Shown here: positions 9,059 to 22,295 of the stretch, in pieces | How the letters are laid out: every line of letters starts with the position of its first letter | Position numbering within the stretch: the stretch's first letter is position 1 | Assembly (NCBI GenBank): GCA_023101885.1 | Contig: JALPQD010000225.1 | Location: 1,674,001-1,738,000, forward strand | DNA length: 64,000 nt | Source of the DNA: Typhlomys cinereus | Taxonomy: Eukaryota > Chordata > Mammalia > Rodentia > Platacanthomyidae | Direction: 5' to 3' | Program-made: the position numbers and the translations under genes | The notes under the pieces: model-generated | What the model saw: the letters and a program-made list of their open reading frames with translations, nothing else | Databases searched by the model: none | What the model was told of the DNA's origin: nothing

Positions 9059-10800
9059 AAGGAGAGCATGATTATGTTTACACTTTGTGAGTTATTCTTT
9101 AATATGTACTGATTAATTAGTGAGACCTGTCTTTTCTGGGCACTGCATCTATTCTGCAACATTTCATTCATATTCATTATTTTAAGACCAAGATTCTATT
9201 TTCAACAATACTTAGCGAAGGAGATGAATAGTTGCAGTGCTGCACCATACCACTGAATTCCAAGTGCAAAGTTTGGAAAATCTGTATCAGTTGTGGACAC
9301 ACCTGGAGCAACTTCGTGCTTATTATGCTTGAGTACCTACCTGTCTTCCTTATTGAGTTGATAGCATTGACTCAATGCTATTTTTAGTTATTTTCAAAAT
9401 GCCTATTTGTGCCTTCCTTTGGTACCCTGAATGTCAATATATTCTTGTGAACCTGGATATTCTAGATTTTTCTTCCAGTCTTGGAGGCATCAGTCTGTGT
9501 ATAATTTAGGCCATTATTTGCTTAAAGAATGAAAACTTCTTCACATTTTGTTTTCAGTCCCATATTTTCACCTGCCAATAGCAGTGGTTCCAAATAGTGG
9601 TCTATAGACTTACTGTATCCATATCATCTAAAAAACCTATGTGTGCTTGCACACTCACACAAGCATTTAAATTCCATCTGTATTATCTCTTACCTATCAT
9701 CTATCTGTCTATCTAGTATTTATCATTTATCATTTGTCTACCACTGATTGATCATCTATCCATCTCCCTATTAATACTTACCACCCCCAGAGATTCTGAT
9801 AAAGTTTTTGTGTATTGGGACTTACGAGTTAATACTTACTCCTTAGTCGTAAGGAGTATTAAATTAGTTAATCTTTAGTATTGAGCTTAGTGTTGTATAA
9901 GCAGCTTTTCCCAATCCTTCCCAGAATAGGCATTTAATAAATGTTTGACAAACATCATTTCACAGTTTTTCTGTATCTAATCTACCACAGCTTCCAATGT
10001 TACCTGATTTTTTCACTCACAGTGAGCTGCTTACAATCCTCATTCATCTTTTGTTTGCTCCTACTGGAATTACCTTTTTTTCTTTTTAAAAAGAACATTG
10101 TATACATTCTTCCCAAAACTAATTTTCCAAACTTGTTATAGAGTAAATCATTAAATCATACAGAGGGGAGAGAGACATTACGCGTGCTGACAAGAGATTA
10201 AGGCTAATCATGAAATACATGGGGATTTAAAAGGTCGCTACATCCTCTTTCCTAGTCACACAGCTGTCCCATCCTATTTATATAATACTCATATAAAATC
10301 ATTGTGTTTATTTCAAAACTACGAGTAGGTTCTGACTGGCAATGTGTACTGCTTACTGGAGAAAGCAAAGAACAGTGATCTCCTTCTTCTGTATGATTAA
10401 TTTCTGGTCCAAGGTGACATGAAATCAACAAATGTACAAGCGTAGAACATGTCAGATGAATAAACGGAAGGAATGTACAACTGGGCTAGACTAGAGATCT
10501 TGTCAGGGAAAGTGTAATCGAGCCGAAGAATCAGTTGCAGGGCAGCAGACCTCTATCAAGCAAGAAATGGTGTTGCTCAGATCACGGGAGTCATGTGAAG
10601 AACTGATAAGACCTCTGGCATATTCTCGTAGTGTAATCAACAAAATTTGAAGGTAGACAGAGTCCAGGATGTGGCTGCTGTAATGTCTGTGTAGCTGGAA
10701 GGACAACTACCACTTTCTGAGGAAGAATAAACTGTTAGTGGGTAGGGAGGATTCAGCAGTGTGACTCTGGCATGCATTAGAGCATTAGAGGGGCTGACTG
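9059..10800. other. Unique DNA; short tetranucleotide-like tract and a hairpin
   Basis: AT-rich non-coding sequence. A degenerate TATC/CATT-rich simple tract lies at about 9690-9770. A perfect 9-bp stem with 4-nt loop (tactcctta gtcg taaggagta) lies at 9837-9858. No gene seen. Confidence 0.45.
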
Positions 10801-11140
10801 CATCTCCTCTCCCCTTTTATTAACTTTTAATTTTTCTCCTTTACAAGCATATTGGGTGCTTGTCCCTGCTCCCCTTCATTCCCTCCCTTCCTTTCATCAA
10901 TCCATCCCACTTCCTCCCACCCTAATGCTTGCCTGTATGCTTCTATGAACCCAAGGATTCACTTTGGCTTGTCTAGCTTGCCTACTCTTGTGGGGGTTCA
11001 GACCTCTGTGGCATATCAAGTTATGTTTCTTTGGGCTACACCACTGACAAAGGCATTTTCCTTCACTTATCTAGCTTTAGATCACAACGTAGGAACTCAC
11101 AAAAGATACAAAGAAAACTTTGGGTTTCCCCCCTTTTAAC
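10800..11140 (-). mobile_element. Old L1 3' UTR fragment
   Basis: Resembles the antisense strand of rodent L1 3' UTRs seen elsewhere in this window (25.3, 52.4 kb), for example the clauses around cattccctcccttcc and the ctacaccactgac block. Strongly diverged; boundaries approximate. Confidence 0.45.
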
Positions 11141-13639
11141 TAGACATTTAGGCATATTAGGCTAGAGGGAGAAAATGGAACTTCAAAACGCAAAGCAAAG
11201 GAACGTCACTTAAATAGACAAGTGAAGAGCTCAAGAAGTATTCCACCATCAGGTAGGATGAAACCAACAAAGAATGTTGTAAGGCAACGTCTAGTGAAGT
11301 AGTGAGTAACCAATAGAAAGAGATGTCCTGGCACAAGGGAAGAAAGCATCACGACAAATAAGTGATTGCTGGTGTTCAGTACAGCTGATAGGTCAGCTAA
11401 ACTGAGAACAGAAGCTTACACTGGACTGTCCAGGGGAAGACCTTGGCAGCCCCAGAGAGGTAGAGCTGTAGAGTCCGGGTGGTGTGAGGTCTAGAGAGCC
11501 AGGCACTGGGGACAGATTAGATAATATTCTGGAGGGTTTGCTTTAAAGTACAATAGTTCAACGAGGCAGCTGCTGGGGGAAGTTAGGGTCTCGTTGGAAT
11601 TATTGTGGTGTGTTTACATGCTGATAGATATGATTCAGCAGACAGAAAACATGAGGGAGGCATGAGAATAATGCCTAGCAGGCAGAGGGAGACCCTTTTA
11701 AGTGACAGAATTGCAGACGAATGCTGGGATTAGTTTTAGAAAAGAGCCAGACAGCTCTGGAACACAAGAGCTGGCGGAGCATAAAGGAGCAGTGGAGGCC
11801 AGTTGGCGGATGCTAGAAGGAATCTTGCAGGTAGTGAGCACACGCTCGAATACGGTAACTTCAGAGCTGCTAATAATTACAAAGAAGGGACGAGATAGGG
11901 TCAGTGACAAGAGCTGGAGAAGTGGGTCCATGTGAGTAGCATGAGGAAATCACCAGCGTAGTGACCTGATGAGCCAAACGGAAGGCCGTTGTTGGAGTCC
12001 AGTATGAAGCTTGGCTATGGTCGCTACTGCGGGAAAGGCCTGGATAGAGGAAATGCAGCAACTACCAACACACAGCTAAGAGCAGAGCCAGCAAACCCTG
12101 GTCTCCTTCTCTGCCCCTTAGTTCACTGTCCACCCACCAGCATCTGGAAGGCAGCTAGCTGTGCAGACTCCAGAGGTCAGCCTGCCAGACACACAGCAGG
12201 GAGGGAACAGCTGGAAGGTGGTTTTGAAGGGAAAATGGGAAAAGTGCAGCCTGGTTGCAAGAGGCGTGCAGAAGTAGTTTCTGGTCACTTCCACTTTCCT
12301 AGTGAAATATAAAGCATCGCCCCAAGCTGCGAACAGCACTGATGGAGAGGTGTTTGTAGTCCAAAAAGAAAGGAGGCAAAACATATTAATTGGAAAGGGT
12401 AGGAAAATTGAAAGGACTGGAAAAGGTTATCATTATTAAAATTCTGCCAAAGGTTTTCTTAGGGGAGGGATCATGAATGTAAAGTAAGGCGATGAGACTA
12501 AAATCTCAACCACACAGGAAAGCATGAGCTGTCACACAGTTGAATCATCGTGAGGCTTTGCGAGCTTAGGAAAATGAAAGGCAAAGGTGCACGGAGTTGA
12601 AGGCACTTAGAAGGCAGAAAGTGGAGTGATGTTTCATGAATTATGAGCTTTGTAGAGATATCTGGAAGGGGAGAGAACAATGAAGTTGTAGGATTAATGT
12701 ATTGAGGGAATTTGGAGGCACATTATCCATGGAACCAAGTTCAGCAAGTGGAGCAAGCTGCAAGAAGGGAGAAAATAGAGACAACAGTGTCCGAAGAAGG
12801 AGGCATTCATTGGTGATGGGACAGTCTATGCAGCACATGACCAAGGCAGCAAGTGAAGGTTGAAGAGCAGGCCACCGGAGGGGAAGTGGTTGGGAAAGCA
12901 AAAAACCAGTGGTTAGAGATGATTAGTCTCATCAACACTGAGATCACCAAAGCTGTGAGAGTAATAGAGGTAGAGTAACCATGACCCAGAAGTTGAATTC
13001 TTCAAGGAATCAAGGCTGGGCGAGGATGTATTGGGGTGGTCTACGGTTGACCATTGTAGGAGGAGAAAAGGGCAGCATGATGTCATGCATGGATTTCACA
13101 TTTGAAGTGGGGGACTGGGAGAAAGGAAGACTCAAGCATAGCACAGCAAAGACTTCTACTCCCTTCCAGGCACAGTGGTGTAGGAAGTGTGTGTGGAGGA
13201 GAGAGAGCCCCTGGTAGAGTTTCAGGGGAAGCAGCATTTCAGGGAGGCAAGAGTTTGCTGAGAGCAGTTGAAGAAGGAAGGAAGGAATAGTAAGTCTCTG
13301 GGTTTCTCCACGTCTTCACGTATTACTCTATGGGCCTCTGAGGAAGACACTGCTTTTATCTGTATGCTATGGACGGGGAAGTTAAAATGCCTGTAGTGTT
13401 CACAGAACGTGAAATGAAGGACTGGGATTGAGCTCAGGCGTCCACTGCATGTCCGAGTGGGTAGGATGCTTAGTCATCCGGCAGCAAGCACTGGGAGGCA
13501 GAGTTCAAGAGAACATGGTGAAGGATTTGGGACTTAGCAAGAGATGAGGCTTCTGCAGAAGGTTGATGTTGGCTGTGGATAGAGAAGCTCCTCACTGCAG
13601 TGGTTCATGCCAGGGCAAGCACGCATGTAACTGCAGTGT
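11141..13639. other. Unique, purine-leaning DNA without recognised genes
   Basis: A 2.5-kb stretch rich in GGA/GAA. Open frames on both strands are short and lack recognisable motifs. No assignable repeat or RNA gene. Confidence 0.4.
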
Positions 13640-13803
13640 CCTTGCAGGCACACACACAGTGACATGAAAGTCGGGTAGAGAATGGTTGGGAAGAAAAGGT
13701 TTTCAATGGGAGAAGGAGGATGGAGTTGGATCAGTAATATGGGAAGAAAATGGCTGAAGGTCATTGTATTCATGTATGAAACTGTTGACAAATTAAAAAA
13801 AAA
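13640..13803 (+). mobile_element. Old L1 3' terminus
   Basis: A G/A-rich segment ends with the rodent L1-type terminal block (cattgtattcatgtatgaaactgttgacaaatt in outline), followed by an A9 run at about 13794-13803. Only the 3' end is readable; the upstream extent is unclear. Confidence 0.45.
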
Positions 13804-16554
13804 CCTGCCTGTAATTTATTTAAAATTTCACATAAAGTTAATCATTTGTGATCACTGACTTGACCAATGTTAAGTTAACTTAAATATGTGTTGCACTTAG
13901 GTTTGTTGCTTTCACACTAATCAGTCTATCTTTGTTATTCTGTCTTTCTACTCAAAAGGAAATGAGGTGGGATGTTTAATTTTTCATAATTATCAAATCA
14001 AAAGGGAATCTTGCATGAGCGATTCTAAATTATGGACCTTGTCATCATTGCCAACTATTGCCATGTGTTGTACATCACATGCCTTCCTGTTGTCAAGACC
14101 TAAGCAGAGAAGGCCCAGGCAGGAGAGGAACACCCAGTCACTCTGTCCCTGGTGACTCTAGCATCTCACAGGGCACTGGCCACCAGCCCCATACAGCCTA
14201 CAGGCCACATCCCATGGGGCACATATTAATTAGCATTAATAATATAACATTCTGTAATTTCCATTTGATGGTTTGCACAAACATGTGCTCTTGACTTTCC
14301 AGGTACCTGTCATAGCCCCAAACTGCAGAGCACATGGTGCTTTTCAGTCTAATTTGCTAATGTCAAGATTTTTATCTACTTACTGCTATTGTAGCATCTC
14401 ATGCTTTCCTTACTTCTTGTAGGACATCCTGCCTGCTTTTTTTCCGGGTAGGCAGAAGCAAGACTTCAGATCTTACCTGCTGATGGTTCTCAAAAATCTT
14501 TTGATGGAACAACGATTCAACTCCATGCCTCTCCCAAACCTCCTTTCCCTTTCTGAATAACACTTATTTCCCCAAATGTTCATAAATCTTAATTATCTTT
14601 CTAAAAAACATTCAGTATTAACTATTTAAATAAGAAAAATCTTTCCATGTGTGAGGAATTTCTAAATGTATAAAATTTCTATAGAATATAAATTACACAT
14701 GCACCAGGTGGTAAATGAAGTTTTGGTATTTTGCCATTGCAGAGGAAGTCAGTATTTGCTGACTCAACCAAAAATAAACATTTGTAATTCCACATTGCCA
14801 CTTACTTGGCTTTTGTCAGATAGCCGGGAGGATGGAATGGTTTCTTTCCCAAGCAAATATTTGCACTTTATGCTTTTTGATTTGTAAAACACTTATACAT
14901 ACATCACTCATCTTCTTCAATCCTGCTTCTGGAGTATTTTTTGTCTCTAAAAATGTATACATAGAAGATAAACAAGATGAAATCCTGAATTCAAGATTGA
15001 GCTGGACGTGGTAGTGTAGGACACTTGGGAAAACTCAACATTTTCACAAGGTATTTTTTCTTCTGAGACTTTGTTCCTAAGGTAAAAAAAGAAAAAATAA
15101 TATGAAACTTCTGCAGACAGTTTGTCAACGATCCCTCGCTACACTCATCTGTTAGATGAGGAGCTCTGCCCTGGGAGACACAAGACAATCTCTGAAGTTG
15201 TTTGACATGTCCCATCCACCCCACTGCTTCCCATCACCATTGATGACTTGGCAGGAAGACCATTCTGTACATCAGACACTAAATTCTGAGCCTTTCTCAC
15301 ACAATGGTGTTTACTGTTGATAGAAGCCATCAGTAAGCTGGAGACCTTCTAAAGTCATTGTTCTTTCGTTAAAGAGAAAATTGGAGGAGAAACCTGCTAG
15401 AGAGATAGTGGCTTTTTAAAAATGCGTATAAAGCTCCTATTTCTTACCATTTTTCAATCATTTTTTCTAGGTGAGAGAAATTGTACTGATATGAACTACG
15501 TTTGCTTCCCTTCTGTGTTTACTCATGAGTGATTTACTTGGTGAGGAGAATTGAGCATGTACCTCGGGGGTTCTCACTCAGCACAGCCCTTTTTTCTTAT
15601 CCTGGTCGGATCAGATGTGGACACGTAAATACATGTGGGTTTCAACATGGATGTAGACAATAGATCTCTTTCGTTTTCATGCCGTACCCTATAATTATGC
15701 CACCAATTAAAAGACAATCATTGCTACTTCATTGTGTTATTCTTCAAGTTGTTCAAAAGCTGAGACACATGGGTGCTGATTGTGATTCAGGTGTGGGCGC
15801 TCTGGAAACTTTGCTGCCCTTTTACACCAGTTTGGAGGCTTCTCCTGCTACTTACATAGTTGTGTTTCTCTTCAAAGCTCTTACTGGGTATTACTTTTGC
15901 CTGCTTCATGGCTAAATTATAAACTCTGCTTTGTTTCTCTTAGTATCGCTAGGATCTAGCATGGTGTCTTGCAGAGAGCATGTTTCACTGTGTCGAATGA
16001 ATGAATGCATGAACCATCTGTCACCTAAGACACAATCACGTTCCTAATCTGTATAGCAGATGCGAAAAATAGAAAGAATTTAACTCTCCATTTATAAATG
16101 AAAATGACAAAGATTCCATTAGATGTAGGAGATGCTGTCCTTAGAGACTTCAGTTTTGAGTAAGGTCAATTGCAGCCACTAAAGCACAGATATTCTGTAA
16201 TGAGTTGTGGTGGAAATGGGCTAAGAAGCTGCAGTTAACCTGGAAAACTCATATTTGTTTTTTCTTGAGTGAGGATCACTATTTAACTGAAGCCTGACCC
16301 TTGTCCTAGCGTATTGTCAGCCAAGTCTTTTAGATAATGAGGAATGCACATGCTGGTATTTCACATGACAAAATACATGGGTGGAAAGCTGACATTTTGA
16401 AAGTGTTGGTATGATTCACCAGCCAGCAAAAACAGCATTAAAGTTGATTTTAACAAGTCATTTAAGGGGCAGATGTTTATGGTGAAAAAATTGGGTTGTA
16501 GTGAAAAAGAAAGTAATGGAGGTAACTTTATTCCTTTCATTGAGTATGTATGTT
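13804..16554. other. Mostly unique DNA; possible MIR/L2 tail near 15.95 kb
   Basis: No gene found. At about 15935-16012 the wording (atctagcatggtgtcttgca ... gaatgaatgaatgcatgaa) resembles the 3' end of MIR or L2 elements. The rest is unassigned. Confidence 0.4.
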
Positions 16555-16815
16555 TGAAAGTTTGGTGCGTGTGTGTATGCATGTATGTGTATATGTTTAT
16601 ATTAGGAATCGTCTTTAATCTTTGTCTACTTTATTTATTAATGCAGGGTCTTTCAATCAAACCCAGAGCTTGCCTACATCATTGGTCTAACTAGCCAGCT
16701 TGATCTACTAATCTCCTATTTCTGCCTTCTGAGTTCTGGAATTTCAGACAGATACTGTGCCCACTGATATTTCTGTAGGTTCTGAAGACCTGAATTCTGA
16801 TTCTCATTCTTGCAC
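16555..16815 (-). mobile_element. B4-like (ID+B1) SINE remnant
   Basis: Antisense order on the given strand: GT-rich tail, then a B1-derived block (gcagggtctttcaatc ... cttctgagttctgg), then a head with aagacctgaattctgattc. Heavily diverged. Confidence 0.45.
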
Positions 16816-17296
16816 AATAAACACTTTAACCTAAGTCATTTCATTGGTTCATGATTATTATGTTGATAAAAGTGTTTTATATAAAAACTTTGGATTAAGA
16901 CTGAAAAAAAGTTGCGTGAAAGCCCATCTTGGTTTACAACTTGGATCTTCTCCCGGGTGGTCTGTGAATCCTCAAGGATCTGGAGACAATAGAGTTCTGA
17001 GGGCTGGTTCTTGCTTGGAAGTCTAATGTGAAGGCAGTCAGGTAGTGGCTTTGCCTGGCGCCGCATGATGGCGCCTGACTGGGATGGAAGGAACGACTGT
17101 AGGCTGCTTGACTGTAACTCTTGTTATTTCCTCCAGACCGTCCATGTGGGCAACTAGAATGCTCTCATTACATAGTTATCTCAGGTAAGGGGATCAGCTG
17201 GCCTCTTGCACAGATCCTGGCCATTCTTAGTACCCCCAGAGAGGAGGTGGAAGCTGGCAGGCACTTTTAGCCTAGACTCACTGTTGTGGAGGGATG
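16816..17296. other. Unique DNA, no recognised feature
   Basis: No repeat family or coding signal recognised. Confidence 0.4.
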
Positions 17297-17614
17297 TAAA
17301 AAATGCCTCAGGGTTGGAAAGATGGCTTAGGAGTTAAGACTGTTTCACAAGCAGAAGATCCTGAGTTCGGATCCCAGGTCCAACATAAAAACGCCAGGAA
17401 GAAACAGTTGACTACACTTCTGGCCCTGATAGGTGGAGCCAGGGAAATTCCAAAGCCAAGCCAGAAGGAGATAGAGGGAATCCAGGATGATTCCAAGAAT
17501 CACCCTTGGTTCTCCACAGGGATACACAGTGCCCTCTGATTCTACAAATAAATAAATAATAAATAAATAAATGAATGAATAAATAAATAAATAAGATATT
17601 TAAAAAGTGCCCCA
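17297..17614 (+). mobile_element. Older ID-headed SINE with diverged TSD
   Basis: The body is about 17311-17600. The head gggttggaaagatggct and the B-box-like gagttcggatccc match the young SINE family, but the body is distinct and GC-poorer, related to the copies at 51.4 and 62.4 kb. It ends in an AATA-repeat tail at about 17546-17596. Flanking 14-mers (17297-17310 and 17601-17614) differ at two positions, indicating an older insertion. Confidence 0.7.
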
Positions 17615-17619
17615 AAGGC

Positions 17620-17890
17620 TCGTGTGCTTTTGAACTTTTGATCTCCAGTGGTGGAGATGTTTATGGGGATTGTAGGACCTTTGAGATTGTGCACTCATGG
17701 TAGAAGTGGGTCCTGGAGGTAGGTCTTGAAGATGATTTCTGGTTTAAGATTTGCTCCCTGTTGCCCCAAGAAGATGATCAAGCCATTCTGCTTTGGATAG
17801 AGCCCCCACAGCTGCCATGATGCTTTTAAACAAAATAAACCTCGCTCCCCACTGAGCTGCCAGTATTGTGGCACAAGGAGGAGAAATACA
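17620..17890 (+). mobile_element. MaLR-type LTR fragment
   Basis: Follows the order of rodent MaLR-like LTRs: a block like 'gatctccagtggtggag', then 'ggacctttgagattg', a 'gtgggtcctgg' block, and a terminal 'aaacaaaataaacctcgctcc'. Strongly diverged, family name unassigned. Confidence 0.45.
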
Positions 17891-18754
17891 GCTAAGGCGC
17901 CTGCATGCTTCACCTCTGCCATGTTCTCTTGGTGAAAACTGTTGTGGAGTCACCTGTTTTTGCAGGCATAGAAACAGTCTTCTGCCTTCTCTGGAAGCAT
18001 GTGAAAGAAGCTGTGGTTTCCTTTACACACAACATATGCTGTTGACATCTCAGCAGGCAGGCATTGCTTGTTGTAATGGAATAATGAGAGATATTATCAT
18101 AAATTAGTTCTTAGGAATTATATATGCATGAAATCAAGAAATACTAAATTTAAAATGCTTGCCTGTAGTGTATGTATACTGTTTATTGATTTTTATGAAC
18201 TATTTAAAATTGTTACTTCAAAAGGCAAGAAAAGATCAAAGGCAGAGTAGATGACACCTAATTTCCTATATTTAAAATTAGCAGTGTATCAAAGCCATCA
18301 TGGCGATGAACTGTTTGTAGCTAATAGTTTTGAGACTTCATTTTCATCATTATGTCTTTAAATTATGCATAAACAAATGATCTTAGTGCCCTCAATCGTT
18401 TTCTGTCTTTTTTTTTTAAAAGGAAGCATTTACAAAACCCAGAGCAAAATTAATTTTGACTTTGAGAAAAAGGTCAAAATGAATTCATTCTTTTCTTTAT
18501 AACCCTTTTAGACTCCAGAAGCCAGTATTTGTACTATATTTTGCTTTACTGTTATAACCTGGTTCTATAGCTCCACAAAATCCCGATTTTTGTGGATGAC
18601 ACGATTCACTGTCAGTGCTAGATTCCACTGTATGTTTCTTGAAACAACAATGTGTTAACAACAGCTGATGTTCGTTGGTTGAGCACAGAGCCGTGTGCTA
18701 TGACTTGGTGATAACCCATCTTCACTTTACCTTAGTTGTGTCAAAAGTTCTATG
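17891..18754. other. Unique AT-rich DNA
   Basis: No coding or repeat signal recognised beyond general AT-richness. Confidence 0.4.
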
Positions 18755-20075
18755 ATGCTCTTTTTTGCAATGTAGGCTTTAGACAGCTTTCAGTGTGTCC
18801 TATAGATTTCAGTAGGTTGTGTTTTCATTTTCATTGGCTTCAGGGAAGTTTTTAGTATCCTGTTTTATTTCATTTTTGACACATTCCTCAATCAGAAATG
18901 TGTTATTTAGTTTCCATGAGTTTGTGTGGTTTCTGTTTTTCCTTTGTTGTAGATGTCTATTTTTATTCCATGGTGGTCAGATAGTTTTTCTGATTTGATT
19001 TGATTTTTTGTTCTAGCATATGGTCTATTTTCTAGAATGTTCCTTGACTCTGATCCCCTTGATTGCCTAGGTGTCAGCCCACCCAATCCTGCACTCTCTG
19101 TTAATCACACACATACAAGAAATAAGTCCAAGTAAAAGATTTCATATAACATAAAATTCAAGAATAAAGAGAGAAAAGGCCTCTGAAAGACAACTAATAG
19201 TCATTTCAAAAGATCCATCTGAGAAGCATCAACAGGCTTCTACAGCCAGAGAACACTAGAATCGCTACCTTTTGTTACAAGTGAAGGCCTAAACAACATA
19301 AAGAAAGAAGGCATAACACCAAGAAAAAGACACTATTAACGTCATCTAAGTGATAAAAAATAGCATCCCAGATAGAAGACCACCATCCCACCAAACATCA
19401 GTACCCAGTGACTTTAAATGAAACTGTAATCAACATCTACTCATCCTAAAAGCAGTGTACACAAATAGAAATCCTAACTCAGGCAGTAGACATAAGCAAG
19501 GTAGCAATATAAATCAAAGAAAATAAGCAACAACTAATTCCAAATGCTAATATCTCATAGGATAAACAAAAAAAAAATCAGAAGAAGCCAAGAAAACATG
19601 TCTTCTCAAAATCACCAATCCCAAGGCTTCAGGTACCATAAAGATTGGCTCATTGTGAGGTATCCAAGAGAGCAAAAACCAGGACAGTGAATTTCAAAGA
19701 TTAATTATAAATATGTTCAAACAGCTCCGAGAGAACATAGATAAATGCCTAAGCAAATTTGAAGAATGCAACAAACTCAGGAAAGAAATTTAAGAACAAA
19801 AACAAGACACAACTTTATTGAAAAGAGAATCTGAAAACAGATCTAGAAACACTGAAAAAAAGCCAAAGCGATCTGCAAACAAACAAAAACACTGAAAAAA
19901 CTCTAGATTTAAATAACACTGGAAGTAAAAGAAATCTGAACAGCATAATAAAAAATTCAATAGAGAATCTCAAAAACAGAACTGATCATGCAGAAGATAG
20001 AGTCTCACAACTGGAAGGTAAGATAGAAGAGGTTGGTAAGTTAATGAGAGAAACTAATAAACTGAAAACCATGTG
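18755..20075. mobile_element. Rearranged old L1: inverted ORF2 piece joined to 5'UTR/ORF1
   Basis: 18755-19066 reads as the endonuclease part of ORF2 in antisense (matches the 6640-6860 region of the full-length L1 in wording, such as caatcagaaatgtgtt and tccatggtggtcagat). From about 19070 to 20075 the sequence is L1 5' UTR/ORF1 in sense, with a diverged ORF1 start near 19598 (atgtcttctcaaaatc) and coiled-coil coding further on. The opposite orientations suggest 5' inversion by twin priming, or later rearrangement. Stops throughout. Confidence 0.6.
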
Positions 20076-20079
20076 GCTT

Positions 20080-20162
20080 TTTTATGTGGGATCTGGGGTC
20101 CAAACTCAGGTCTTTCCACTTTCGAGGCAGAGTCTTAACCCCTGAACTAGCTCTCCAGCCCT
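20080..20162 (-). mobile_element. ID-headed SINE 5' fragment
   Basis: Only the head region is present, antisense, ending in agctctccagccc with a preceding ggggtccaaactcagg block. It abuts the broken end of the old L1 ORF1. Confidence 0.6.
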
Positions 20163-20329
20163 TCTTCTGACTTGTTAACCATCTTATGTAGCCTCCACAT
20201 GTGTATTCTGTGACCCCAAGATTGGTGATTTCAAGATTTTTTCATTTTTGTGTTTGTGTGGCATGCCTGTGTTGTGTATGTGTGTGTATGTGTATGGACA
20301 TGTACATGTGGAAGTTCAATATTGATGTC

Positions 20330-20658
20330 AAGAAACATCTTTAATTTTTTTATTATTATTATTTATTCAACTGTGCGCATGTGCGTGTGTACGTCTGTGT
20401 GTGTGTGTGTGTGTGTCTGTGTGTGTGTGTATGTGTGTGTGTGTAGAACCACGGACGAACTCGCGAACCACCATGGACGCCTCCACCTCCTTCTGCCCCG
20501 GGATTCACAGGCTCCGCCCCACCAGGACCAGAAGCGCAGGCCGCCCCCGCTTCCGCCTGGCGTCTATACGTGGGATCTGGGATCCGAACTCAGGACCTTC
20601 CGCCTGCAAGGCGGAGGCTTAACCCCTGAGCCACCTCTCCAGCCCAAGAAACATCTTT
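20330..20658 (-). mobile_element. Young tRNA/ID-headed SINE with 13-bp TSD
   Basis: The body is 20343-20645. The perfect duplication aagaaacatcttt is at 20330-20342 and 20646-20658. The tail contains a long GT microsatellite (about 20375-20445), followed by the GC-rich body and the head ending cacctctccagccc. Closely similar to the 910, 2384 and 29676 copies. Confidence 0.87.
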
Positions 20659-20669
20659 GATTGCTATTC

Positions 20670-20885
20670 TACCTTAATCACCGAGCCAGGGCCTCTCAGT
20701 CTAACCCTGAGTTTGTCCATGTGCCAGTTTTACTAACCAACTTGCTCTGGGAATTCCCTGCTATTGCCTTCTAAGGCTGAAAACACAAGCAAGCTACCGT
20801 GCCCACCGGGCATTTACATGTGTTCTGGAGAGTCCTTTCACAGGCATGGCAAGTGCTTTACCATTGAGCTGTCTCCCCTGCAGAT
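20670..20885 (-). mobile_element. B4-like (ID+B1) SINE remnant
   Basis: Antisense B1 block (gagccagggcctctcagtc ... gctattgccttctaaggctg) followed by an ID-type head (gcaagtgctttaccattgag). Diverged. Confidence 0.5.
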
Positions 20886-22120
20886 TCCATTTTTGACTGT
20901 GGCTCTTATTGGCTAGAGTACTATATGTTGGTGTAGCATCAGCCTAGCTTTTCAGGTGTCAGAGATCTCACAGAAAAGAATGGGAGGGCAATGAAGTTTG
21001 AAGAGTGGTGATTTGCCTTCTTTTCTAGTAATATCAGGAAACTTACGGGGGGTATGCAAGCCTGTGCATGTGGCTTTTATTCTGTATTGCTACTATGTAA
21101 GTAACGATTTTACTTAGTAATTTTGCAATGATAATATGTTATTTAGATAAATTTATAGCATATTATTAATAAGTTATTTCCTAGCACATAATCATGAAGC
21201 TTTGATTTATATCTACTTCAGCACAATGCATGCCTGATTTGTATTCACACTTCACTGCAAAGTCTCTAAGTGTAGTCATTGAGAGTTTGTGGGTCAAAAA
21301 TACTACTGGTAAATATATACTGTATGAGCTATAAAGGCTGATAAAAATCATAATGAAGTAGCTGAACTGTGTGTAATTAGTAAATAAAAATACAAGAAGG
21401 TTAAAATGTCAACTGAAGAAACACATTATTAAGGAAGACATTTTGATTGATGGAAAGTTAGCAAATTAAGGAAATTGAGGACCCAAGATTGGCCAACTTC
21501 TCTAAAATATGTTTTTGGAATAATAACTGTAAAGTATAAAATAGTACATGCCGCTGGGTGTCAGTTGGGAAATAGAAAAATTCAGGGTCAAATCCAGGCA
21601 GAAAATCAGATCATGTAAGCACTTTAGGGCAGACTAGGGTCTGCAGGGCAGAAGCAAGGTTGTCAGTATGTCAAGGGCCAAAGAACATGCCAGAAGATGG
21701 GGCTGAGGAGAGCTGCGCCTCTGGCAGGATGTGGTGGGAAGCACTGAGGAGCCGAACAGAGCAGACAGGTGATCCCTGTGCTGCTTGAGGTGGGGAGACA
21801 GGAGCATGAGTAGATGTAGCAGTTATTCTGCATGCCGCTGAAAGGTTCATGACCAAAGGCTTAAGGGAACAAAGGGTTCCTCAAGCTCCTGGGTGGCTGG
21901 GAATATAGCTCTAGCATGGAAGAAGAAGCAACAGCTTAGGAAGCAAGGTGTCAGTGGCCAATCAGAGTCCTCACAACGAAGGTCATCATTCTGGGAGTCA
22001 CAGTGAGACACTCAGGTCTCGTTAAGTAGAAAGCCCTATAAAAGTCATAAACTGGAAAAGAACATAAGAAGGAGCTGGGGGATGATGATAAGAAGGTGGT
22101 AAAATCCAAAATAGAAGGAA
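20886..22120. other. Unique DNA, no recognised feature
   Basis: AT-rich to about 21.5 kb and then mixed. No supported coding region or repeat. Confidence 0.4.
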
Positions 22121-22295
22121 AGCTTTTTTTTTTTTTTAAAAAAAACAATTACTTATGAGAAAGAGAGACAATATGTATATGCATGATGCATGAGTAAGGT
22201 CTGTCCTTCCACCATCTGGATTTCCGGGGATTGATCTCAGGTCACTAGGTTTTGAAACAGGTACCTTACCTACTGAGCCAACTCTCCAGCCTCAG
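22121..22295 (-). mobile_element. RSINE1/B4A-like SINE
   Basis: Antisense: T-run and A-run at 22123-22146, then a body with ccaccatctggatttcc, and a head reading ccttacctactgagccaactctccagcc. The head order matches rodent RSINE1/B4A elements. Confidence 0.55.

Noticed and set aside
20250..20660. 136-codon frame with a Cys/Val-rich start
   Set aside because: Reads through a GT microsatellite and the body of an ID-headed SINE.
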